From NCBI RefSeq assembly GCF_020423045.1, contig NZ_CP081943.1:1364001-1428000 (forward strand): a stretch of 64,000 bases of DNA, written 5' to 3'. The position numbers and the translations under genes are program-made. Positions 36,801-43,761 of the stretch are shown in pieces. This DNA is from Pseudomonas sp. MM213. GTDB lineage: Bacteria; Pseudomonadota; Gammaproteobacteria; Pseudomonadales; Pseudomonadaceae. The notes under the pieces were generated by a model. The model did not search any database. It was not told the DNA's origin and saw only the letters and a program-made list of their open reading frames with translations. Numbering within the stretch: the first letter of the stretch is position 1; every line of letters begins with the position of its first letter.

Positions 36801-37754
36801 ATGGCTGTGCAGATTGCGGTACTCGATGACTGGCAGGATGTGGCGCGGCAGGTGGTTGACTGGTCGGCGCTGGACGCCATCGGCCAGGTGAGTTTCATCC
36901 ATGACTATCCGGCGGATAACGAAACGCTGGCAGCACGGCTGGCCGGGTTTGAAGTGATCTGCGTAATGCGCGAGCGCACCCGCTTCGATGAAGACCTGCT
37001 GCGTCGGCTACCGACCCTCAAACTGCTGGTCACCGGCGGCATGCGCAACGCCGCCCTCGACCTGAAAGCCGCTGCCGCGCTTGGCATTCAGGTCAGCGGC
37101 ACCGACAGTTACAAACACGCCGCGCCGGAACTGACCTGGGCGCTGATCATGGCCGCCACCCGCAACCTGGTCGTGGAAGCCAACGCCCTGCGTGCAGGTA
37201 AATGGCAACAAGGCCTGGGGGGTGACCTGCACGGCAAGACCCTGGCGATTCTCGGTTTGGGCAGCATTGGCCAGCGAGTCGCCCAGTTCGGCCAGGTGTT
37301 CGGCATGCGGGTAATCGCCTGGAGCGAAAACCTCACAGCCGAACGCGCCGCCGAAGTGGGCGTGACCTACGTCAGCAAGCAGGCGTTGTTCGAACAGGCC
37401 GACGTGTTGTCGGTGCATCTGGTGCTCAGCGACCGCAGTCGCGGCTTGGTCGACGCGCAAGCGCTGGACTGGATGAAACCCACCGCACTGCTGGTCAACA
37501 CAGCTCGCGGGCCGATTGTCGATGAGGCAGCGCTGATCAAGGCACTGCAAAAACGACGGCTGGCCGGTGCGGCGCTGGACGTGTTCGAGCAGGAACCCTT
37601 GCCCGCTCATCACCCGTTCAGGACGCTGGAGAATGTGCTGGCGACGCCGCATGTCGGGTACGTCAGCCAGCAGAATTACCATCAGTTCTTTTCGCAGATG
37701 ATCGAGGACATTCAGGCCTGGTCAGCTGGAGAGCCGATCCGGTTGCTCAGCTGA
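36801..37754 (+). CDS. D-2-hydroxyacid dehydrogenase family protein
   Basis: A 317-residue NAD(P)-dependent oxidoreductase of the D-isomer hydroxyacid family. The Rossmann motif is GKTLAILGLGSIGQRVAQFG (about residues 147-166). Catalytic Arg is in NTARGPIVDEAALI, Glu in FEQEPLP, and His in ATPHVGYVS. The N-terminus IAVLDDWQDVARQ is typical of a subgroup related to phosphoglycerate dehydrogenase without the ACT domain. It follows the alpha/beta hydrolase gene by 13 bases. The substrate is not evident; a 2-keto or 2-hydroxy acid is expected. Confidence 0.88.
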   Translation: MAVQIAVLDDWQDVARQVVDWSALDAIGQVSFIHDYPADNETLAARLAGFEVICVMRERTRFDEDLLRRLPTLKLLVTGGMRNAALDLKAAAALGIQVSGTDSYKHAAPELTWALIMAATRNLVVEANALRAGKWQQGLGGDLHGKTLAILGLGSIGQRVAQFGQVFGMRVIAWSENLTAERAAEVGVTYVSKQALFEQADVLSVHLVLSDRSRGLVDAQALDWMKPTALLVNTARGPIVDEAALIKALQKRRLAGAALDVFEQEPLPAHHPFRTLENVLATPHVGYVSQQNYHQFFSQMIEDIQAWSAGEPIRLLS

Positions 37755-37805
37755 GACCCGGTCATCGTTCATCGCCGGCCAGCCGGCGATGAACGCACTA
37801 CAAAT

Positions 37806-37990
37806 CTAACTGGCCTTCATCGCGACAAACGCCGCCGTCACATAAGGCACCGTCACCACGTCCTTGCCCCCGCAATTCGGGCTCAGCGGCGATCAGCCCG
37901 CGAATTTGCCCATCCACCTTCGCCCGTTCCTGCGCGGATAAAGCCGCGACAAAACGGGTGGACACCCAGATCGACCACGAACCTGTGCGC
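37806..37990 (-). pseudogene. Remnant of a gene, probably the 3' end of a methyltransferase
   Basis: On the minus strand two frames together give a plausible C-terminus: RFVAALSAQERAKVDGQIR continuing LIAAEPELRG in one frame, then KDVVTVPYVTAAFVAMKAS and a stop in another. A frameshift lies near 37870. The C-terminal pattern recalls class I SAM methyltransferases, but the core domain is missing. The rest of the 37755-38150 gap holds nothing recognisable. Confidence 0.5.
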
Positions 37991-38150
37991 GCGTGCCTCG
38001 AAAAGACTGCCCGAAAGAAATGAATAATTGTTCACCCTGCGGTGTTCATGACAGCGAAGACTCATCATTTCGGCCTGCGGGATAACACCTTGCGTTGCAT
38101 GTTGCCGGGGCGTGGTTGAACTGAAACGAATAAACCAGTGGAGATCATCC

Positions 38151-38681
38151 ATGAATACCCGTCTTACTGTTTTTACCGTTCAGCTACTACTCGCCTTTGC
38201 GTTGTCCGCTACCCTTGCATTGGCCAATGGTGACGATGACGCACCGGCCAGGCCCAACTGCCCGAAAGGCCAGGTCTTCGACTCCAGGTCGCAAAAATGC
38301 GTGAGGCAGACCAGCGGCGAGGTATCCGATGCCGACCGCACCGATTACGCCTATCGGCTGGCAAAGGACGGTCGCTACGAGGAAGCCCTGGCACTGCTCG
38401 ACACGCTGAAAGAACCCGACACCGCCAAGGCGCTCAACTATCGCGGCTACGCTACGCGTAAACTGGGGCGCACCGACGAGGGCATCGGTTACTACCTGCA
38501 ATCGGTCAAACTCGACCCGCAATACGCGCAAGTCCGCGAGTACCTCGGCGAGGCTTATGTGATCAAGGGTCGGCTGGATCTCGCCCAGGAGCAGTTGCAG
38601 CAGATAAAATCGATCTGCGGCAGCACCTGCGAGGAGTACCAGGACCTGGCTGAAGCCATTAACGATTCATCGAAAACCTGA
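38151..38681 (+). CDS. Exported tetratricopeptide-repeat protein
   Basis: A 176-residue protein with a signal peptide (LLLAFALSATLALANG) and a short cysteine-containing segment (PNCPKGQVFDSRSQKCVRQ), then about two and a half TPR units (YAYRLAKDGRYEEALALLDTL, ALNYRGYATRKLGRTDEGIGYYLQSVKLDP, and YLGEAYVIKGRLDLAQEQL). A C-terminal CGSTC pair could form a disulfide. I chose the ATG at 38151 to keep the signal peptide intact. It is 16 bases upstream of an ECF sigma gene and so probably in the same operon, perhaps as the sensed or regulated partner. Confidence 0.85.
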   Translation: MNTRLTVFTVQLLLAFALSATLALANGDDDAPARPNCPKGQVFDSRSQKCVRQTSGEVSDADRTDYAYRLAKDGRYEEALALLDTLKEPDTAKALNYRGYATRKLGRTDEGIGYYLQSVKLDPQYAQVREYLGEAYVIKGRLDLAQEQLQQIKSICGSTCEEYQDLAEAINDSSKT

Positions 38682-38697
38682 CAGGACGGAGGTCGCC

Positions 38698-39225
38698 ATC
38701 GCCAGCGATCAGGCAATACGGGCAGAGCTGGGCCAGCACCTGGCGCGGTTATGGCGCTACGGCCTGCTGCTGTCCCGGCAGCGGCATGTCGCCGAAGACC
38801 TGGTGCAGGCCACCTGCGTGCGGGCGCTGGAGTGTGCCGGGCAATTTGTCCCCGGCAGCCGCCTGGACCGCTGGCTGCTGAGCATTCTGCATTCGATCTG
38901 GCTCAACGAAGTGCGCTCGCGCCGGGTGCGTCAGGGCCAGGGGCTGGTGGATGCCGACAACGCCTTGTCGTTCGACGGTGAACACGCCGCGCAAACTCAC
39001 GTGCTCGCCACGCAGGTGATTCGGCGCGTCGATGCGCTGCCCGAAGCGCAACGCGAAACGGTATTTCTGGCCTACGTGGAGGGCCTGTCCTATCGCGAAG
39101 TCGCCGAAGTCCTGGACGTGCCCATCGGCACGGTCATGAGCCGCCTGGCCGCGGCGCGGGCGAAACTGGCCGAGTACCCGCCCTTGCACGCGGTGTCGAA
39201 CCCTTCCACAGGAGAACGTCGATGA
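38698..39225 (+). CDS. ECF sigma factor (start codon uncertain)
   Basis: An RNA polymerase sigma factor of about 175 residues. Region 2 is LGQHLARLWRYGLLLSRQRHVAEDLVQATCVRALE. Region 4 is ALPEAQRETVFLAYVEGLSYREVAEVLDVPIGTVMSRLAAARAKL. Coding similarity begins well before the first ordinary start (GTG 38803, which would delete most of region 2). In frame upstream the only well-placed candidate is ATC at 38698, with GGAGG five bases ahead. This is either a rare near-cognate start or a mutated ATG. It overlaps the anti-sigma gene by 4 bases (ATGA) and follows the TPR gene by 16. Confidence 0.8.
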   Translation: MASDQAIRAELGQHLARLWRYGLLLSRQRHVAEDLVQATCVRALECAGQFVPGSRLDRWLLSILHSIWLNEVRSRRVRQGQGLVDADNALSFDGEHAAQTHVLATQVIRRVDALPEAQRETVFLAYVEGLSYREVAEVLDVPIGTVMSRLAAARAKLAEYPPLHAVSNPSTGERR

Positions 39226-39989
39226 ACGATCACACGATGCCTACGGACGAGCAACTGGTGGCCTACCTCGACGACCAACTCGATAGCGATCAGCGCAGCC
39301 GCATCGACGCAGTCATCGCCCAAGACTCGATGCTCAACCTGCGCCTTCAATGGCTGGCCCGCAGCAGCCTGCCGTTCAAGGCCGCCTACGACGAACTGGC
39401 GCAACAGGCGCCCGTGGACCGCCTGCAAGCGATGCTCGACACCTTGCCCTCGCCTGCCCGGCCCGCGATAAATCGGCGCCGGTTCCTCGCGGCGGCAGCC
39501 GGCCTGGTGTTGAGCGGCGTGCTCGCGGACCGGTTGTTCCTTGGCTGGCAGGCGAGCCAGCACAAATCCAGCTGGCGAGGGCTGGTGGCGGACTACATGT
39601 CGATGTACGTGCCGCAAACCCTGGAACACTTGCCCAGCGACGAAGCCACTCAACGCGCGCAATTGCACACCATCGACGCACGCCTGGGGCTGCGCCTTTT
39701 GCCGGCTCAATTGAGCCTGCCACGCGTTGAGCTCAAACGCGCACAAATCCTCGAATACGACGGCATGCCCATCGCCCAGATTACGTATCTGGACCCCGCG
39801 CACGGCCCCATGGCGTTGTGCGTCACCCGCTCAAACAGCCGCAGTCGCCACTTCGCCCACGAGCGTCGGCACGGAATGAACGTGGTGTATTGGGCGGACA
39901 TGGAACATGCGTGGATGCTGATCGGACACAACCCGGCGTCGGAGCTGGAGGAGATGGCGAAGGTGTTGCGCAGTCGGCTAAGCGCGTGA
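39222..39989 (+). CDS. Anti-sigma factor, membrane-anchored
   Basis: A 255-residue protein whose start overlaps the ECF sigma stop, the standard layout for a sigma and its antagonist. The cytosolic N-terminal domain (about residues 1-75, TDEQLVAYLDDQLDSDQRSRIDAVIA...) has the helical anti-sigma pattern without the zinc His-Cys residues. A single membrane segment at about 89-108 is preceded by RRRFLAA, which resembles a twin-arginine motif. The periplasmic part (110-255) contains YDGMPIAQITYLDPAHGPMALCVT and VVYWADMEHAWMLIG, a sensor-type domain found in other Pseudomonas anti-sigma factors. The inducing signal is unknown. Confidence 0.85.
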   Translation: MNDHTMPTDEQLVAYLDDQLDSDQRSRIDAVIAQDSMLNLRLQWLARSSLPFKAAYDELAQQAPVDRLQAMLDTLPSPARPAINRRRFLAAAAGLVLSGVLADRLFLGWQASQHKSSWRGLVADYMSMYVPQTLEHLPSDEATQRAQLHTIDARLGLRLLPAQLSLPRVELKRAQILEYDGMPIAQITYLDPAHGPMALCVTRSNSRSRHFAHERRHGMNVVYWADMEHAWMLIGHNPASELEEMAKVLRSRLSA

Positions 39990-39991
39990 CC

Positions 39992-40075
39992 TGTAGGAGC
40001 CGGCTTGCTGGCGATGGGGCTATCAGACATTGCGTTGAATTCAAGGACGCCATCGCCGGCAAGCCGGCTCCTACA
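39992..40075. repeat. REPIN
   Basis: TGTAGGAGCCGGCTTGCTGG and CCGGCAAGCCGGCTCCTACA are inverted around about 44 bases, between convergent genes. Confidence 0.9.
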
Positions 40076-40093
40076 CAGGTTTTGCGGCGGTCA

Positions 40094-41395
40094 TCAGGCC
40101 GGGACCGGTAACCACAAACGGAACCGTGCGCCGCCCAGCGGAGACGGTTCGACGGTGAGCGTGCCGCCCTGTGCCTCCAGCGCCCGCCGACTGATCGCCA
40201 ATCCCAGGCCAAAGCCGCCCGTCGCCCGATCGCGACTGCGATCCAGTCGATAAAACGGCTCGAAAATCCGCTCGCGCTCGTCATCGGGAATGCCGATCCC
40301 ATCGTCATCGACCCAGATTTCACACCCCTTGGCACAGACCTGAACCCCGATCTGAATACGCTTCTCGCAGTAGCGCATCGCGTTGCGCAGCAGGTTCTGA
40401 ATCGCCCGGGCAGTCAGCCGTGGATCGAGTGTGAAGCGTTCGAGCTGGCCGTGAAGCAGCACGTCGATCACGATTTCAGGGGACTCCAGCTCCTCATCGA
40501 CACTGCCCAGAATGCTGTCGATGAACTCATCCAGCGACACTTCAACCTGCTCCGGTAGCCGGGCCGGGTTTTGCAAGCGGCTGTAAGACAGCAGCTCCAG
40601 CACCAACTCATCCAGTTCACGAATGTGCGCGACCAGCCCTTGCAGGCGCTCCCGACTGGCCGCCGGCAAATCGTCGGACAGTGCCAGCGCGAGGCCAAAA
40701 TCCAGGCGGGTCAGCGGTGTGCGCAGCTCGTGAGAAACCGCGTTGAGCAAATCCCGCTGCTGGTTCAGCAGGTTTTCGATATCGCCGGCCATGGTGTCGA
40801 AAACGTTGGCCAGGCTACCAATGTTGGAATGGGTGGGGATCTGGGTGCGCTCGCTCAAATGCCCCTTGCCGAAGCGTTCAGCCGTGCCTTTGAGCCGCTC
40901 CAGGTCGCGCCAGTGCGGGCGCAGCCACAGCAACAGGCACGCGAGCATGGTCGCGCCGATCAACACGTTGATGCTCCAGTACAGCAAATTCACGTCCAGC
41001 GGGTCCGGCGGCACGACCATTTGCACGACGGTTTGCGAGTTCAACGGTGCCACCGCCAGCGTGCGCCAGCCCCAGTCGCCGATGCGCACGACATTCTCGC
41101 CACGCTGCAAACGTTTCTGTTCCGCCAGGGTCAGGCCGTCATCGTCATTGCGGCTGAGGACGATGTGCAGCGGGTTGAATTCCTTGTCCATCTCGGCCGC
41201 CAACGCTGACCACTGCGTTTCGGGCACGGCGTGAAACTGCTTGACGATCAGCGACTGCAACCCGCGCGAGTAATCGAGGTTGTAGGTGACAAAGCGCTCC
41301 TGGAAGACCTTGATCACCACGTCCGGCACCAGATAGATCGCCGCGCTGTACGAAATGATCGTCACCAGGTACAGGCGAAAGAGGATTCTGAACAT
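40094..41395 (-). CDS. RstB-like sensor histidine kinase
   Basis: A 433-residue inner-membrane kinase. Two membrane helices (about residues 5-25 and 138-158) bracket a periplasmic sensor containing GDWGWRTLAVAPLN, a segment shared with RstB-type kinases. A HAMP linker (HLSERTQIPTHSNIGSLANVFDTMA) precedes the H-box LLNAVSHELRTPLTRLDF, with phosphoacceptor His near residue 222. ATP-lid motifs NLLRNAMRYC, DDGIGIPDDERERIFEPFYR and GGFGLGLAI are intact. The ATG at 41395 is 4 bases after the response-regulator stop. The signal is not known; RstB responds to Mg/acid conditions in enterobacteria. The efflux genes are divergent to this pair. Confidence 0.85.
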   Translation of the reverse strand: MFRILFRLYLVTIISYSAAIYLVPDVVIKVFQERFVTYNLDYSRGLQSLIVKQFHAVPETQWSALAAEMDKEFNPLHIVLSRNDDDGLTLAEQKRLQRGENVVRIGDWGWRTLAVAPLNSQTVVQMVVPPDPLDVNLLYWSINVLIGATMLACLLLWLRPHWRDLERLKGTAERFGKGHLSERTQIPTHSNIGSLANVFDTMAGDIENLLNQQRDLLNAVSHELRTPLTRLDFGLALALSDDLPAASRERLQGLVAHIRELDELVLELLSYSRLQNPARLPEQVEVSLDEFIDSILGSVDEELESPEIVIDVLLHGQLERFTLDPRLTARAIQNLLRNAMRYCEKRIQIGVQVCAKGCEIWVDDDGIGIPDDERERIFEPFYRLDRSRDRATGGFGLGLAISRRALEAQGGTLTVEPSPLGGARFRLWLPVPA

Positions 41396-41399
41396 CGCC

Positions 41400-42101
41400 T
41401 CAGCATTCCCACTCGGAACGGCTGAACAGGTAACCCTTGCCCCAAACAGTCTTGATCTTGCGCGCCTCGCCGGCATGGTCGTCGAATTTGCGTCGCAGCT
41501 TGGAAATCGCCACGTCCACCGAGCGGTCGGTGCCGTTGAATTCGATGCCGCGCAGGCGTTGCAGAATCTGGTCGCGGCTCAACACTTCGCCGGCATGCCG
41601 GGCCAGCACCACCAGCAAGTTGTATTCGCCGCTGGACAGCTCGACCAGTTGTTCACGCCAGGTCACGGTGCGTTCGGACAGGTCGATGCACAAATTGCCC
41701 ATGAGGATGCGGTCGTTGGCAGTCTGCGGTTCGCTGAGGCTGCTGCGGCGCAACAGCGTACGAACGCGGGCCAGCAACACGCGGGGTTCGCAGGGTTTGG
41801 TGACGTAGTCATCGGCGCCCATTTCCAGGCCCAGCACCTGATCGTGGCTGTCGTCGCGGGCGGTGAGCATCAGGATCGGCAGCGTGGCCGAATCCGCGCG
41901 CAACAAGCGACAGACTTGCAGGCCGTCGAGCCCCGGCAACATCAGGTCGAGGATCACCAGGTCCGGCGGATTGACCCGCGCACGCTCGCGCACGTGGTCA
42001 CCGCGGCTGATCACGCTGACGGAGTAGCCGTTGCGTTCCAGGTAGCTGGAAATCAACTCGGAGAGCGCGGTGTCGTCTTCGACCAGGAGGATGTTGGGCA
42101 T
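41400..42101 (-). CDS. RstA-like response regulator (OmpR family)
   Basis: A 233-residue response regulator. Its receiver domain has the acidic pocket (VEDD, residues 7-10), phosphoacceptor Asp52 (LVILDLMLPGLDG) and Lys in DYVTKPCEP. The DNA-binding winged helix ends VDVAISKLRRKFDD and KIKTVWGKGYLFS. The stretch LRGIEFNGTDRSVDVAISKLRR is strongly RstA-like. It leads a two-gene operon with the kinase. Its start lies 295 bases from the divergent RND adaptor gene, so the pump may be a target, by position only. Confidence 0.88.
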   Translation of the reverse strand: MPNILLVEDDTALSELISSYLERNGYSVSVISRGDHVRERARVNPPDLVILDLMLPGLDGLQVCRLLRADSATLPILMLTARDDSHDQVLGLEMGADDYVTKPCEPRVLLARVRTLLRRSSLSEPQTANDRILMGNLCIDLSERTVTWREQLVELSSGEYNLLVVLARHAGEVLSRDQILQRLRGIEFNGTDRSVDVAISKLRRKFDDHAGEARKIKTVWGKGYLFSRSEWEC

Positions 42102-42139
42102 GGGTGTTTCCAGAGAGTGCAGTGGCGGCTGTTATGCCG

Positions 42140-42235
42140 CCATCGCTAGCAGGCTAGCTCCCACAGGGGTTCAGTGGTGTTCACAATGTTTGTGTCCACA
42201 TGAGATCCCTTGTGGGAGTTAGCCTGCTAGCGATG
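42140..42235. repeat. REPIN of the GCTAGC type
   Basis: CATCGCTAGCAGGCTAGCTC and GAGTTAGCCTGCTAGCGATG are inverted around about 55 bases. The core differs from most other REPs in the window (GGGAGCTAGCCTGCTAGC rather than GGAGCGAGGCTTGC). It lies in the divergent promoter region of the response regulator and the efflux genes. Confidence 0.85.
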
Positions 42236-42396
42236 ACTGCCTGACAGGCGCAATAAATTTCAAGCCGTGAAGGATATACGCCCTCACCCGTGCCTGAGCA
42301 AAACCATTACACAATTTCACACAGCACCAACAAAGCTTCACCGCTACCCTCGTCGCCTCCCCGTAGGATGCGGGAGTTCATTATTGGGGTATTTAC

Positions 42397-43761
42397 ATGT
42401 CGAAGAACCTGCTTGCCAAGCTCAGCCTGCTTGCCCTGGCGTTGACGCTGAGCGCGTGTGACAAATCCACGAGCGCTGAAGAGCAGGCGCCGTTGGCCAC
42501 CGTGCGCATCGAGACCATCAAACCGCGGCCCCTGTCGATCACCAGCGAATTGAGCGGACGGATCGCCGCGCCACGGATAGCCGAAGTGCGCGCCCGGGTC
42601 GCCGGCGTGGTGTTGCAACGCGCCTTCCACGAAGGCAGCGACGTGAAAAAAGGCGATGTGCTGTTCCGCATCGACCCGGCACCGTTCAAGGCTGACCTGG
42701 ACAGCGCCGAAGCCTCGCTGCGCAAGGCCGAGGCCAACGCCTTCCAGGCCAGGCTGCAAGAACAGCGCTACGCCCAGTTGATCGAAGGCAATGCCATCAG
42801 CGGCCAGGATTACGACAACGCCCGGGCTGCCGTACGGCAAACCGCCGCTGAAGTCGCGGCCAATAAAGCCGCCGTGGATCGAGCGAAACTGAATCTCGGG
42901 TACGCCACCGTCACCGCCCCCATTTCCGGGCGCATCGGCCGCGCACTGGTCACCGAAGGCGCATTGGTCGGGCAGAACGAAACCACGCCGCTGGCATTGA
43001 TCCAGCAGTTGAACCCGATTCATGCCGACCTCACCCAGTCGACCCGCGAACTCAACGACCTGCGCCGCGCCTTCCGTTCCGGCCAGTTGCAGGAAGTGGG
43101 TCAGGGTCAGGCCAAAGCCACGCTGATTCAGGATGACGGCAGCCTCTATCCGCTGCCGGGCAAGCTGCTGTTCACCGACATCACCGTCGATCCGGGCACC
43201 GGCCAGATCATCCTGCGCAGCGAGTTTCCCAACCCGGACCTCGACTTGCTGCCGGGCAGCTTCGTGCGGGTGCGCCTGGAACAAGCGGTGAACCAGCAAG
43301 GCATCAGCGTGCCGCAACGCGCCATTCAACGCGACAGCGCGGGTGTTGCGCAGGTGCTGGTGCTCGATGCGGAACTGCGCGTCGGCCAGCAAACCGTAGA
43401 GCTGGGCGCCGTGCAAAACGATCGCTGGATCGTCACCGCAGGCCTCAAGTCTGGCGACCGCATCGTCATCGAAGGCCTGCAACACGCCAAGCCCGGCGAG
43501 AAAGTACAGATCGACGATTCCCTCTTCCACTTGCCCAGGTTTCTGGTCAGTAAGCAGGACGCTTTTCTATGCCGCAGTTCTTTATCGACCGCCCGGTGTT
43601 CGCCTGGGTGGTTGCCCTGTTCATCCTGCTGGCCGGTGCCCTGTCCATTCCGCAGTTGCCGGTGGCGCAGTACCCCGATGTCGCGCCGCCGCAGATCGAA
43701 ATCTATGCCGTGTACCCGGGCGCCTCGGCGCAAACCGTGGACGAAAGCGTGGTCAGCCTGA
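42397..43761 (+). CDS. RND efflux adaptor (membrane fusion protein), 3' end apparently frameshifted
   Basis: The periplasmic adaptor of a tripartite drug pump. The lipobox LSAC sits at residues 18-21. Barrel-sandwich and coiled-coil regions are intact (GVVLQRAFHEGSDVKKGDVLFRIDPAPF, then ELNLGYATVTAPISGRIG-type motif near 165-185). The normal end comes near HAKPGEKVQIDDS (about residue 377). After that the frame runs on for 63 nonsense residues through the start of the RND gene, a 193-base overlap. In the frame of the RND gene a stop occurs at 43551-43553, giving about 385 residues, the usual length. One base appears to be missing near 43525. Confidence 0.82.
   Translation: MSKNLLAKLSLLALALTLSACDKSTSAEEQAPLATVRIETIKPRPLSITSELSGRIAAPRIAEVRARVAGVVLQRAFHEGSDVKKGDVLFRIDPAPFKADLDSAEASLRKAEANAFQARLQEQRYAQLIEGNAISGQDYDNARAAVRQTAAEVAANKAAVDRAKLNLGYATVTAPISGRIGRALVTEGALVGQNETTPLALIQQLNPIHADLTQSTRELNDLRRAFRSGQLQEVGQGQAKATLIQDDGSLYPLPGKLLFTDITVDPGTGQIILRSEFPNPDLDLLPGSFVRVRLEQAVNQQGISVPQRAIQRDSAGVAQVLVLDAELRVGQQTVELGAVQNDRWIVTAGLKSGDRIVIEGLQHAKPGEKVQIDDSLFHLPRFLVSKQDAFLCRSSLSTARCSPGWLPCSSCWPVPCPFRSCRWRSTPMSRRRRSKSMPCTRAPRRKPWTKAWSA

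Noticed and set aside
37883..38152. An 89-codon minus-strand open frame overlapping the TPR gene start
   Set aside because: It mixes the shadow of the TPR gene promoter with a methyltransferase remnant in the wrong frame and ends in nonsense.
38803..39225. GTG 38803 as the start of the ECF sigma factor
   Set aside because: It would remove most of sigma region 2, whose coding clearly extends upstream in the same frame with a good GGAGG site at 38690.
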